Origin: Halomonas sp. KG2
GTDB lineage: Bacteria; Pseudomonadota; Gammaproteobacteria; Pseudomonadales; Halomonadaceae
Direction of reading: 5' to 3'
Assembly: GCA_030440445.1 (NCBI GenBank)
Contig: CP098528.1
Span: 186,001-250,000, forward strand
DNA: 64,000 bases
The position numbers and the translations under genes are program-made. Below are positions 32,549-42,035 of this stretch, one piece after another (within the stretch, counting starts at the first letter, position 1; the number at the start of each line of letters is the position of its first letter). Under the pieces are notes generated by a model. That model was given only the letters and a program-made list of their open reading frames with translations, ran no database searches and was not told the DNA's origin.

Positions 32549-32956
32549 TTAGGCGAATTTGCGGCTGACAACAGCGCTACCGCCACCTAGACCAGCCTGT
32601 ACCACCAGAGCAATCGTCCAGAAAATAGGGAATTCCCAGCCACCACCCGGGTTCGAGAACAGCCAGCCATTACCCAGGTGTACCGAGGCTGCACCTAGCA
32701 GCACGGGCACAAGAGCAAGGCTTACCCAACGAGTATAGATGCCCAGTAAAAGTGCTAGGCCACCACCTACTTCAGCAGCAATGGTTAAGTAAGCGAGAAC
32801 ACCCGGTAAGCCCAGGGATTCAAAGTAGCTGACAGTGCCTGGCAGGGTGAAGACAAACACCTTAAGCAAGCCGTGAGCTAAGACCATCACGCCCAGACTG
32901 ATACGTAGCAAGGCGGTGGCATGGAGGGCGAGTGGTGAAGTATTGGTAGTGGTCAT
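32549..32956 (-). CDS. DoxX family membrane protein
   Basis: This is a small inner-membrane protein of 135 residues with four hydrophobic segments, in the DoxX/YphA-like family. Visible features are LLRISLGVMVLAHGLLK at the start and GGGLALLLGIYTRWVSLAL in the middle. Such proteins are linked to redox or sulfur stress in some bacteria, but no role is established here. It lies between a LysR regulator and a dioxygenase, all in the same direction, so joint regulation is plausible. Confidence 0.8.
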   Translation of the reverse strand: MTTTNTSPLALHATALLRISLGVMVLAHGLLKVFVFTLPGTVSYFESLGLPGVLAYLTIAAEVGGGLALLLGIYTRWVSLALVPVLLGAASVHLGNGWLFSNPGGGWEFPIFWTIALVVQAGLGGGSAVVSRKFA

Positions 32957-33047
32957 AGCGGTCTCTCTTAGTCGCGAGCATCACGTTGGATGCGATAGTG
33001 CTACTTTACAGATGATAACCACTGAGATAATCCACCGTTACTGCACT

Positions 33048-33968
33048 TCACTGTTGCGATAAAGGCGACAATCCGAGCTCGATTTCCCATGCCGGTGGGT
33101 CACCCCACGCCGCCGCCAATAACTCAATAAAGCGCTCTACTTTGGCAGGTAAATAGCGTCGGGCTGGGTAAAGCGCATGGATGTCTAGCAAAGCCGGCGG
33201 TAAGTTCTGCAAGATCGGCACTAGGCGCCCGTTCGCAATGCTATCAGTGACTAAAAAGCTGGGCTGTTGCGCTATCCCTAAGCCTGCTTCAGCTGCATGC
33301 GTCAGCATATCGCCATTATTACTCTCTAAGGGACCAGAAATACTCAGTAACTGATGACCAATCCGCCAATCGCCACTGTTTTGGCCGCTTCGGTAGCGAA
33401 GGCAGCGGTGAGATGCCAAATCTTCACTAGTCAGCGGCGTGCCATACTGGGCGAGATAATCAGGTGATGCGCAAAACAGCATCCGGCACTGGGTGAGTCG
33501 TCGTGCCACTAAGCTAGAGTCAGGCAGGTTGCCAATACGAATGGCGACATCGTAGCCTTCTTCCAGCAAATCAACGCGACGGTCGTTTAGATCCAAGCGC
33601 ACCTCAAGCCCCGGGTGCGTTTGCATAAACTGTGCAACCAGCGGTGAAAGATAGCGTGTGCCGAAGCTCATCGGGCCATTAATGCGCAACTGCCCGCTCA
33701 CCGTACTGATGCCACTGCCGATTTCTGCCGCTGCCTCGTCCAAAGCGATCAAAATGCTTTGCGCGCGAACGAGATAGCGTTCGCCCGCTTCCGTGAGGTG
33801 CAGCCGCCGAGTGGTGCGCTGAATAAGCCGAGCGCCTAATGCCTCTTCAAGTGCCATCACTTGGCGAGATACCCGCGTGCGGGAAAGGTCTAGCGCCTCG
33901 GCCGCGCGGGTATAGCTACCCAGCTCAGCGACCTTTACAAACGCCGCGATATGGTCGAGCTGGGTCAT
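33048..33968 (-). CDS. LysR-family transcriptional regulator
   Basis: This is a DNA-binding regulator of about 306 residues. The winged helix-turn-helix (FVKVAELGSYTRAAEALDLS, then RTRVSRQVMALEEALGARL) is at residues 10-50, and a periplasmic-binding-protein-like effector domain follows. ATG 33968 overlaps the thiE stop (ATGA), so it may be translated with the thiamine operon. Downstream, 91 bases on, come DoxX and a dioxygenase, which are the likelier targets. It resembles the CrgA-like subgroup. The effector is unknown. Confidence 0.88.
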   Translation of the reverse strand: MTQLDHIAAFVKVAELGSYTRAAEALDLSRTRVSRQVMALEEALGARLIQRTTRRLHLTEAGERYLVRAQSILIALDEAAAEIGSGISTVSGQLRINGPMSFGTRYLSPLVAQFMQTHPGLEVRLDLNDRRVDLLEEGYDVAIRIGNLPDSSLVARRLTQCRMLFCASPDYLAQYGTPLTSEDLASHRCLRYRSGQNSGDWRIGHQLLSISGPLESNNGDMLTHAAEAGLGIAQQPSFLVTDSIANGRLVPILQNLPPALLDIHALYPARRYLPAKVERFIELLAAAWGDPPAWEIELGLSPLSQQ

Positions 33969-34579
33969 TGCGTGTGGAATGCCTGAGCAGCCAGGCGGGG
34001 GTCTGGCTGGCCACAAATAGCAGAAATAACCGCAACACCGTTTGCCCCAGCGGCTTTCACTTGAGCAATGTGTTCAGCTTTTAGCCCGCCAATCGCGACG
34101 CTGGGAAGTTGGCAAGCACTGGCAAGTTGTGCCAGCCCATCAAAGCCAATGGGCTGGGCGTGGTCTTGTTTACTGCCAGTAGCAAACACGGGCCCTAAAC
34201 CGACGTAATTGAGCAATTCGACGGGGGCCTCCTGAAGTTGGGCTGGGGTGTTAATTGAAAGCCCGATAATGGCGTGCTGGCCGAGTGTGTTTCGTGCTGC
34301 TTGAACAGCCGTGTCGCTTTGCCCGACATGTAAGCCATCCGCTTGGCTGGCGAGTGCCACGTTCAGGCGATCATTAATGATCAGAGGGACGCCACTACCA
34401 GCCAACATCGCTTTGAGACGTTTGGCCTGGGCGATCATGTGCTCGTCACTAGCGTGTTTATCGCGTAGCTGCACCATGGTAATGCCGCCCTGCACAGCAG
34501 CTTCAACCGTTTTTTCCAGGCCCATGCCAGCGCATAGACCCGCATCGGTGACTAAATAGAGTGAAAGATCAAACGGCAT
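33965..34579 (-). CDS. thiE: Thiamine-phosphate synthase
   Basis: ThiE joins hydroxymethylpyrimidine diphosphate to thiazole phosphate to make thiamine monophosphate. ATG 34579 (MPFDLSLYLVTDAG) gives 204 residues and lies 11 bases inside the thiM end. Phosphate- and metal-site motifs are MVQLRDK, INDRLNVA, GLHVGQSD and GLGPVFATGSK. With thiM it forms a salvage pair: thiazole alcohol is phosphorylated and then coupled. Control is by the TPP riboswitch upstream of thiM. Confidence 0.93.
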   Translation of the reverse strand: MPFDLSLYLVTDAGLCAGMGLEKTVEAAVQGGITMVQLRDKHASDEHMIAQAKRLKAMLAGSGVPLIINDRLNVALASQADGLHVGQSDTAVQAARNTLGQHAIIGLSINTPAQLQEAPVELLNYVGLGPVFATGSKQDHAQPIGFDGLAQLASACQLPSVAIGGLKAEHIAQVKAAGANGVAVISAICGQPDPRLAAQAFHTQ

Positions 34580-35378
34580 GCACCGCCTCCCATTGAGCAA
34601 GGGTCGAAAGGTCGTCAGGGGATAACTGATACAGCGCATCCAATAGCGCCACCTGGAAACTGCCAGGGCCTTGAGCCTGCTCGCCTGCACGGCTTCCAGC
34701 GATGCTGAAACACGCCAAGGCAGCCAAGCTGGCTTCCAGCGGCTGCGCGCGGTTTGCGGCTACAAAGCTTGCCACCAGCGCACTCAATCCGCAGCCTAAG
34801 GTAGTCACGCGGGGCATTAGTGCGTGCCCACCTTTAAGCCGATAATGGACAGTGCCGTCGGTAATGAAATCGCTCTCGCCAGTCACCGTCACCACGCAGC
34901 GATGTTGCTGAGCTAGCGCAATGGCAGCGGTTGTGGCTTCTTGGGTGCTAGCAGTCGCATCGACCCCACGCCCTTGGCTGGCTAATCCGTTAAGTGCTTG
35001 GATTTCTGAGGCATTGCCACGAATAACGCTAGGCTGATAAGCCAGCAGCGTCTCGCAAACACGCTGGCGAAATGTGGTAGCACCAACCGCCACAGGGTCA
35101 AGCACCCACGGAATATGGTTTTCATGAGCAGTGCGCGCAGCGGCTGCCATGGCATCAGCCCAAGGGGAAGAGAGGGTGCCAATATTAATCGATAGCGCGC
35201 CAGACATAGCCGTGAACTCCGCCACTTCTTCCTGAGCATGCAGCATGGCGGGAGACGCACCTGTCGCCAATAGCAAGTTAGCGGTGCTATTCATCGCCAC
35301 ATAGTTGGTAATGCAATGTACCAGCGGTGTGGCAGCGCGCAGATCGCGGAGGTAATCGCCGAGTGGGCGTGAAGGCAT
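34569..35378 (-). CDS. thiM: Hydroxyethylthiazole kinase
   Basis: ThiM phosphorylates 4-methyl-5-(2-hydroxyethyl)thiazole with ATP, a salvage step towards thiamine. It has 269 residues. THCITNYVAMNSTANLLLATGASP is the N-terminal substrate region, WVLDPVAVGAT the middle motif and TTLGCGLSALVASFVA the anion-hole and catalytic segment near the C-terminus. The start has GGGAGGAT just upstream. That ribosome site is part of the riboswitch expression platform. Confidence 0.94.
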   Translation of the reverse strand: MPSRPLGDYLRDLRAATPLVHCITNYVAMNSTANLLLATGASPAMLHAQEEVAEFTAMSGALSINIGTLSSPWADAMAAAARTAHENHIPWVLDPVAVGATTFRQRVCETLLAYQPSVIRGNASEIQALNGLASQGRGVDATASTQEATTAAIALAQQHRCVVTVTGESDFITDGTVHYRLKGGHALMPRVTTLGCGLSALVASFVAANRAQPLEASLAALACFSIAGSRAGEQAQGPGSFQVALLDALYQLSPDDLSTLAQWEAVHAV

Positions 35379-35383
35379 AATAT

Positions 35384-35490
35384 CCTCCCGGCTGGGAGGT
35401 GATGCAGCTGCACCACGACTCCCTACGCCGGTGTTATCCGGTTCAGGTTCAAAGGGTGCTTCTCAGCCCGTTAAGCAAGGGCGCCCCTGT
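35384..35490 (-). promoter_or_regulatory. TPP riboswitch with ribosome-site-masking hairpin
   Basis: Read on the - strand, bases 35490 to 35419 contain the conserved THI-box elements in order: GGGGCGCCC, GGGCTGAGA, ACCCTTTGAACCTGA, CCGGATAACACCGG and CGTAGGGAG. After the aptamer, CCTCCC-AGCC-GGGAGG (35399-35384) is a perfect 6-bp hairpin that includes the thiM Shine-Dalgarno GGGAGG. The logic is therefore inferred to be translational: with bound thiamine pyrophosphate the ribosome site stays hidden. The aptamer assignment is firm by motif; the switch mode is inference. Confidence 0.93.
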
Positions 35491-35553
35491 CGTGATGGTA
35501 CTATCCTTGGCTTAGATCAATCTGTAAAGCCTGGGCAGCGCGATGAGCAACTA

Positions 35554-35898
35554 TCAACGAAACGAGATGCGTGTTCCGTAGGTGAGCATCTCATCAGGCG
35601 TTATCGCTTTACCCTCAACACCAATCATTTCATCGCCACACTGGTCGGCAAACGTAAGCACTCCATGAGTGAGGCCCAGCTGTCCAAGGGTGTCGCGAAT
35701 TTCACCGGTGCCCAAAAACGTGCTGACATGACCCTCAGCATTGGTTAGATCAGAAACACCGTTCGCGTGATGGAAGCGAACCTTATAGATACCATCCATT
35801 GACTCAACTTCCACAATCGGTGAAAAGCCATTGTGTATGGCGCGGGCTAACTGCTTTAGCGTTATGTGGTCACCGAGGGTCATATCAATCGCGGTCAT
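35554..35898 (-). CDS. Small conserved hypothetical protein, possibly DUF6482-like
   Basis: This is a protein of 114 residues with no signal peptide or membrane segment. ATG 35898 (MTAIDMTLGDHITLKQLARAI) is preferred because CAGGAGTTTTCC stands before it; an ATG 8 codons upstream lacks this. The pattern VEVESMDGIYKVRFHHANGV recalls the DUF6482 family of gammaproteobacteria, but that is from memory of the family shape only. It stands alone between the riboswitch and gloA. Confidence 0.6.
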   Translation of the reverse strand: MTAIDMTLGDHITLKQLARAIHNGFSPIVEVESMDGIYKVRFHHANGVSDLTNAEGHVSTFLGTGEIRDTLGQLGLTHGVLTFADQCGDEMIGVEGKAITPDEMLTYGTRISFR

Positions 35899-36142
35899 GG
35901 AAAACTCCTGTGGACGCCTCAAAGGTGGGGCATCGCTTATGTTGCGGGAACTGCTTTTTGTAAAGTTTATGAATAATAAGTGTAGGGTTTTTGTTTAGTA
36001 TTGCCAGTGCGCTTAATGTGACACTGCGTTAGTGAATCCTACATGCTTGTAAGGGCTGGTATTATGGCTCTTAAGCCCTCATGGTAAGCGGTAAGTGAGG
36101 CTCAATGGATTCAATGATCAGCATTAGCGACAGGAGAGCAAA

Positions 36143-36676
36143 ATGAGTTTTCAAGGCGAACAACATTCCGGCGTCGCGCCCGCAGCGCCGCAAACCCAAG
36201 GGTTTCGCTTAAATCACACCATGCTGCGGGTGAAGGATCCCGAACGCGCGCTAGCGTTCTACTCCAAGGTATTTGGAATGCAGGTGCTACGCCGATTGGA
36301 TTTCGAAGAGATGCAGTTTTCGCTCTACTTCCTAGCCAATATAGAAAGCAGCGATAACGTGCCAGAAGATACTCAAGCACGCACTGCCTGGACCTTCAGT
36401 CAGAAAGGCTTGCTGGAATTGACGCATAACTGGGGCACAGAAGATCAGCAGGATTTTGCCTATCACGACGGTAACGCTGAACCTCAAGGGTTTGGTCATA
36501 TCTGCTTTAGTGTGCCTGACTTAGAAGCTGCTCAAGTATGGTTTGATGAGCATGAGGTGACGTTCATCAAGCGTGCGGACCAGGGCAAGATGAAAGACGT
36601 TATCTTTGTCAAAGATGCAGATGGCTACTGGATCGAAGTGATTCAGGCAGACCGCATGGCAGCCATGGGCGACTAA
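36143..36676 (+). CDS. gloA: Lactoylglutathione lyase (glyoxalase I)
   Basis: GloA converts the methylglyoxal-glutathione hemithioacetal to S-lactoylglutathione and so detoxifies methylglyoxal in the cytoplasm. It is the longer form, 177 residues. Metal ligands are visible as His in LNHTMLRVKD (about residue 25), Glu in LLELTHNWG (about 93), His in GFGHICFSVPD and Glu in YWIEVIQ. RBS is CAGGAG. The next gene starts one base after its stop, so they form a pair. Confidence 0.94.
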   Translation: MSFQGEQHSGVAPAAPQTQGFRLNHTMLRVKDPERALAFYSKVFGMQVLRRLDFEEMQFSLYFLANIESSDNVPEDTQARTAWTFSQKGLLELTHNWGTEDQQDFAYHDGNAEPQGFGHICFSVPDLEAAQVWFDEHEVTFIKRADQGKMKDVIFVKDADGYWIEVIQADRMAAMGD

Positions 36677-36677
36677 T

Positions 36678-37043
36678 ATGGCCCACTTGCTGTTTCGGCT
36701 GCGCCACGTGACCGATGAAGAGGCGTTGGAAGTACGCCAGTTGCTAGATGAACAGGGCTTTGATGTCTATGAAACCCAGGCGGGCTTTTTTCGCCTGGGT
36801 GTCGATGCCATTTGGCTGCGTAACACTGCTCAGCGCGAGGCCGCTGAAGCGGCATTGGCGGCGTATCAGGAAAAGCGTCAAGCAAAAGCACGGCGAGAGC
36901 ACGAAGAAGCGGTTGCCAGTGGCAGTGCACCAACGCTATGGCGGCGCTTTCTTGCCCACCCCGTGCAAGTCGTACTGGTAATCGTCGCCGTGGTGCTGAT
37001 CGCCCTATTAACGCTGCTGCCGTTTATTGGCTTAGTAGGCTAG
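36678..37043 (+). CDS. Small membrane protein of the DUF6164 type
   Basis: This is a protein of 121 residues with a soluble N-terminal domain (ALEVRQLLDEQGFDVYETQ), a charged helical linker rich in Ala/Arg/Glu and one C-terminal membrane helix (residues about 97-118, VVLVIVAVVLIALLTLLPFI). The N-terminal half resembles the family now called DUF6164. The function is unknown. It begins one base after the gloA stop and is likely co-expressed with it. Confidence 0.75.
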   Translation: MAHLLFRLRHVTDEEALEVRQLLDEQGFDVYETQAGFFRLGVDAIWLRNTAQREAAEAALAAYQEKRQAKARREHEEAVASGSAPTLWRRFLAHPVQVVLVIVAVVLIALLTLLPFIGLVG

Positions 37044-37064
37044 ATTTGTAAACAGTTTTGTAGA

Positions 37065-37757
37065 TTAGCTGGGTAGCTTAACAGTGGCTAAGTGCCCGCG
37101 TTTTAGATAAAGCTGCACGCCTTCATTACCCGCGCGTAACTGAGGTGCCGCACCTACTGGGTAGCGGCACCAACTGCCGGTGGCATATTCCTGCCCATCA
37201 CAGAGCAGAGAGCCTTCCAGCACAAACAGCTCTAAACCACCGGCAAGCGCTGGATAAGACACCTGTGTATCGGCTTCCCAGCGCTCTAGGCTGACTCGCT
37301 CTGGGCCATACTGTTTTGAACTATAGGTGTGCAGCATTTTGTAAGTAATACCTGGCCGTCGGTCGGGCTGCCAGGGGAGCCTGTGGGCAGGCACGGCCAG
37401 CTGCAAAATATCGTTTTCATCAAACTGGTGTAGCTTTACCAGAATAAGTGCGCCTTCTTCGCCTATTTGCGGGGTATGACCAGTGCCAATCGGGTTGCGT
37501 AAGTAGCTGCCTGCCGGGTAACGGCCATGCTCATCGGCAAAGACGCCTTCCAGCACTAAAATTTCTTCACCACCACCGTGAGTATGACGATTGAACTGGC
37601 TGTTGGGCGCGTAGCGTACCAGGCTGGTGGCTCTGGCGACTTCGTCGCCAATGCGGTCTAGCATCATGCGCTCTACACCAGCGCTGGGGGAGTCCACCCA
37701 ACGGTACTGATCCGGCGTGACACTGGCAAAGTGGCTAAAATCGGCGTTTAGGCGCAT
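37065..37757 (-). CDS. Bicupin protein of the ChrR cupin-like type
   Basis: The protein of about 230 residues contains two cupin folds. The first has metal-ligand-like NRHTHGGGEEILVLEG near residue 57 and a later histidine in GTGHTPQ; the second (GGLELFVLEGSLLCDG) lacks the histidine cluster. In ChrR anti-sigma factors a similar cupin domain senses singlet oxygen, but the zinc-binding N-terminal ASD of ChrR is absent here and no sigma gene is adjacent, so an enzyme or sensor role is open. ATG 37757 matches the domain start. Confidence 0.72.
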   Translation of the reverse strand: MRLNADFSHFASVTPDQYRWVDSPSAGVERMMLDRIGDEVARATSLVRYAPNSQFNRHTHGGGEEILVLEGVFADEHGRYPAGSYLRNPIGTGHTPQIGEEGALILVKLHQFDENDILQLAVPAHRLPWQPDRRPGITYKMLHTYSSKQYGPERVSLERWEADTQVSYPALAGGLELFVLEGSLLCDGQEYATGSWCRYPVGAAPQLRAGNEGVQLYLKRGHLATVKLPS

Positions 37758-37833
37758 GGTATTGGCTCTTTGCAGGGATGAAAATTCGCAGCAGTAGTGC
37801 AAGTCTCCCCATCCCTGGGACAAAATGCAACGC

Positions 37834-37859
37834 AAAAAATACCGCCCAAAGGCGGTATT
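37834..37859 (-). terminator. Rho-independent terminator of ampC
   Basis: On the - strand, ATACCGCC-TTTG-GGCGGTAT forms a perfect 8-bp stem followed by a run of T residues (the A run at 37834-37839 of the + strand). It starts just past the beta-lactamase stop codon. Confidence 0.9.
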
Positions 37860-37861
37860 GT

Positions 37862-39034
37862 TTAGGGCGCTTCGGCTAGGGTTGTCAGGACATGGTGTGC
37901 GGCTTGAATACGCGCCTGATTTGGGTAGTTCCGGTTTGCCAGCAGAACAATACCTAACTGCTGGCTGGGCACAAAGGCCACATAAGCGCCGAAGCCGTTG
38001 GTTGCCCCGGTCTTGTTGAAGAGCGCTTCCTGCCTGGGCGGCAATGGAGGGCTCAAAGGGTTGGCAGGGTTAGCTTCCAATACCACCTCAAGCGAGTTGC
38101 CCTCCAGCAGCGAGTCGAGTGCCACCGGGTAGGCATAGCTTTCCCAGCCCAGTCCTTGGGTCATATTGCCGACCTCAAAGTACCCCATGCGCGTGGTGGC
38201 CAAGGCTTGGCTTAGTGGCTCATTCAGCCCAACGCCACTCATATTGGCTTCCACCAGCGTTAGTACGTCTGCGGCAGTTGATTTCAATCCGTAGGCCTGG
38301 GCATCCAGCATGCCTGGGTTCACCCGAATGGGCTCATCCTGTTTAGAGTAACCGTAGGCATAGTGCGCCTGCTGTGCTTCGGGCACCTGAAAGTAACTAT
38401 GCTCAAGCCTTAGCGGGGCGAGCAGCGCCTCCTTCATCGCCATCTCGAAGGGCTGGCCCAGGCTTTGTGCGGCGAGATAACCGAACAGGCCCAGGCTTGG
38501 GTTGGAGTAGAGCCGGTGGCTGCCTGGGGCGAATTCCGGCTGCCATTGGCGATAGTAGTCGATCATTGCCTCTTCGCTTTGAACCGACTCAGGGAACTGC
38601 AGCGGAAGCCCTCCTGCGGTATAGGTGCCGAGTTCCAGCAGGCTGATCTCATCGAAGGCGCTGCCTTCAAGTTCCGGCAGGTAGCGGCTGGCCGGGTCGG
38701 AAAGCGAGAGGGCGCCGCTAGCCTGGGCATAGCCAGCGAGCGCAGCCGTAAAAACCTTGCTGACAGAGCCGAGTTCGAAGAGCGTCTCATCGGTGACCGG
38801 AATCCCCGCCTCTTGGTTGGCGAGGCCATAATTAAAGTAGTGCTGTTGGCCGTTAATGCTTAGCGCGACCGCCATTCCCGGGATGCGATGCTCGTCCATC
38901 AACGGCGCGATAGTATCGTTCACCAGAGCCTCAATGCTTGCGTTGTCCGGTTTTTCAAGCGCCCAAGCTGAGCTGCCAAATAGCAGAGAAGTAGCCATGA
39001 AAAGGTGGGTTTTTGCTGCTAACATCTTACGCAT
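37862..39034 (-). CDS. ampC: Class C beta-lactamase (AmpC type)
   Basis: This is a periplasmic serine beta-lactamase of 390 residues. A signal peptide covers about residues 1-25 (ending SSAWA). The class C motifs are SVSK at 90-93 (catalytic Ser90), YSN at 176-178 and KTG at 341-343. It is divergent from an AmpR-type regulator, the arrangement of inducible chromosomal ampC systems. The product could also be a penicillin-binding esterase-like relative, but the three motifs plus AmpR favour a true lactamase. It has its own terminator. Confidence 0.92.
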   Translation of the reverse strand: MRKMLAAKTHLFMATSLLFGSSAWALEKPDNASIEALVNDTIAPLMDEHRIPGMAVALSINGQQHYFNYGLANQEAGIPVTDETLFELGSVSKVFTAALAGYAQASGALSLSDPASRYLPELEGSAFDEISLLELGTYTAGGLPLQFPESVQSEEAMIDYYRQWQPEFAPGSHRLYSNPSLGLFGYLAAQSLGQPFEMAMKEALLAPLRLEHSYFQVPEAQQAHYAYGYSKQDEPIRVNPGMLDAQAYGLKSTAADVLTLVEANMSGVGLNEPLSQALATTRMGYFEVGNMTQGLGWESYAYPVALDSLLEGNSLEVVLEANPANPLSPPLPPRQEALFNKTGATNGFGAYVAFVPSQQLGIVLLANRNYPNQARIQAAHHVLTTLAEAP

Positions 39035-39183
39035 ACCAAAATCCTGTTGTGATTAATGCCGAGAGAAGGTGGGAAGTTATTTCCCGACGCAAAGCCCGTG
39101 ACGGCGGTTAACTTACGACGCGCTGCGGCAATTCACAAACAGCGATATTTTGTATAAGCCATTAGAAAAATTTGGGGGTAAAG

Positions 39184-40059
39184 GTGGTGCGTCCCTACTT
39201 GCCGCTGAAGGCGCTGCGTGCCTTTGAGGCATCGGCTAGACATTTGAACTTTACGCGTGCCGCAGAAGAGCTGTGTGTGACCCAGGCTGCTGTCAGCCAT
39301 CAGGTTAAGCTGCTTGAAAATCAGCTGCAGGTGCCGCTGTTCATACGCTTGCCACGAGGGCTTATGCTGACCCAAGAGGGAGAACTGCTGCTGCCAGTGC
39401 TTGAAAGCTCGTTCGACCAGATGGCGCATACCCTGGATCGGCTTGGTGAGAGCAGCTATCGGGAAGTACTAAACGTTGGTGTGGTAGGTACCTTTGCCGT
39501 CGGCTGGTTGCTGCCAAGGCTAGAAGATTTTCAGAAAAAATACCCCTTCGTCGATTTGCGGCTTTCTACTCATAACAATCGCGCGGATATTGCTGGCGAA
39601 GGGCTGGATTTTGCGATCCGCTTTGGAACGGGCGCTTGGCATGGAACCGCAGCGCAGCCACTGCTGCCAGCGTCGCTATCGGTCATGTGCACTCCTGCTA
39701 TCGCTGCGCGACTCACTACCCCCGCCGATGTATTAGGCGAGACTTGGCTGCGCTCTTATCGCGCCGATGAGTGGACAGAGTGGCTATTGGCAGCAGGGTT
39801 GCCAGGCAGCTTTCCGATGACCAACAGCATTGTGTTTGACTCTTCTATCGCCATGGTGGAAGCAGCCCTGCAAGGGGCCGGCGTGGCGCTGGCGCCTCCG
39901 CTGATGTTCCCTCGCCAGTTGAACAGCGGTGCACTGGTACAGCCATTCGACACCGCTGTTAGCCTGGGCGGTTATTGGCTGGCTCGCCTGCAAACACGCC
40001 CCGAAACCCACGCCATGGCGTCCTTCCGAGAGTGGCTGCTCACGGCCATTAATGCCTGA
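39184..40059 (+). CDS. ampR: LysR-type regulator AmpR
   Basis: AmpR is the activator/repressor of ampC, which responds to cell-wall muropeptides. GTG 39184 gives MVRPYLPLKALRAFEASARH, very close to Pseudomonas AmpR, and 291 residues; GGGGG lies 5 bases upstream. The HTH is LNFTRAAEELCVTQAAVSHQ, and STHNNRADIAGEGLDFAIRFG is a hallmark effector-domain block. The 149-base divergent gap to ampC must hold its operator. A T-N11-A site near 39165-39180 is possible but not certain. Confidence 0.93.
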   Translation: MVRPYLPLKALRAFEASARHLNFTRAAEELCVTQAAVSHQVKLLENQLQVPLFIRLPRGLMLTQEGELLLPVLESSFDQMAHTLDRLGESSYREVLNVGVVGTFAVGWLLPRLEDFQKKYPFVDLRLSTHNNRADIAGEGLDFAIRFGTGAWHGTAAQPLLPASLSVMCTPAIAARLTTPADVLGETWLRSYRADEWTEWLLAAGLPGSFPMTNSIVFDSSIAMVEAALQGAGVALAPPLMFPRQLNSGALVQPFDTAVSLGGYWLARLQTRPETHAMASFREWLLTAINA

Positions 40060-40081
40060 ACCGCGCTATTGACGTTAATGG

Positions 40082-41116
<1,035 letters not shown>

Positions 41117-41144
41117 ACAAGGCTCCTTCAAAAATAACAAAGAG

Positions 41145-42035
41145 TTATGACGACTGTTCAAGCGCCAGCGGCGTTGTCTTACGCCGCAGCTTAGCGGCTA
41201 AGCTGTGATAGCGGCCGAACAGTGCCGACAGTAGATAGCCCACCCCAGCCAGCAAAATAATGCTCGGCCCTGACGGGGTATCAAGATGAAACGAAATCAA
41301 CAACCCGCCGGTACTGGCGATCATGGCCAATACCACGGCAATACCTATCAAGCCTTCCAGCCGCTTACTCCAAAACCGCGCCGCAGTGGCAGGCAGCATC
41401 ATTAAGCCCACCGCCATTAACGTGCCCAAGGTTTGGAAACCCGCGGTTAAATTAAGCACCAATAGCCCTAAAAAAACGCTATGTACCCAGCTGCTACGGC
41501 GGCTTTGCCCGCGTAAAAACAGCGGGTCTAAACACTCCACGACCAACGCGCGGAAAATGATCGCCAAAATAACCACAATCAGCGTGCTGATAGAGGCAAT
41601 GAGCAGTAGCGCTGTGGAGTTAATCGCCAAAATTGAGCCGAACAGCACATGGGTTAAATCCACGCTGCTGCCACCCATGGAAATGAGCAATACCCCGGCT
41701 GCCAGCGAGATGATAAAAAAGCTCGCCATGGCGGCGTCTTCCCGCTGGCCGCCCATTTTCGACACGGCACCGGCAAGTAACGCCACCATCACGCCGAACA
41801 GAACGCCCCCGGCGCTCATCACCGGTAGAGAGAACCCCGCGAGTAAAAAGCCCAGCGCCACCCCAGGCAAAATAGCGTGCGCCATCGCATCGCCAATCAG
41901 ACTCATGCCCCGTAGCACCAAAAACACGCCCAGCGGAGGAGCAGCAAGCGAAAGTGCCAAGCCACCCACGACTGCACGCCGCATAAAGCCATAATCGAAA
42001 GGCGCAACAAACCATGCATCAAGCAGTGCCAGCAT
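41145..42035 (-). CDS. znuB: Zinc ABC transporter permease ZnuB
   Basis: ZnuB is the inner-membrane permease of the zinc importer, ABC-3 family. It has 296 residues and about eight or nine hydrophobic helices. Family blocks are LVLRGMSLIGDAMAHAILPG and LLVLNLTAGFQTLGTLMAVG. ATG 42035 (MLALLDAWFVAPFDYGF) follows GGGAGGTCGTC and overlaps the znuC end by 17 bases. znuA follows 28 bases downstream. Confidence 0.94.
   Translation of the reverse strand: MLALLDAWFVAPFDYGFMRRAVVGGLALSLAAPPLGVFLVLRGMSLIGDAMAHAILPGVALGFLLAGFSLPVMSAGGVLFGVMVALLAGAVSKMGGQREDAAMASFFIISLAAGVLLISMGGSSVDLTHVLFGSILAINSTALLLIASISTLIVVILAIIFRALVVECLDPLFLRGQSRRSSWVHSVFLGLLVLNLTAGFQTLGTLMAVGLMMLPATAARFWSKRLEGLIGIAVVLAMIASTGGLLISFHLDTPSGPSIILLAGVGYLLSALFGRYHSLAAKLRRKTTPLALEQSS

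Noticed and set aside
41323..41994. Open frame of 223 codons on the + strand opposite znuB
   Set aside because: ZnuB has all family blocks on the - strand; the + frame is a low-complexity Pro/Ala/Thr/Ser-rich shadow.
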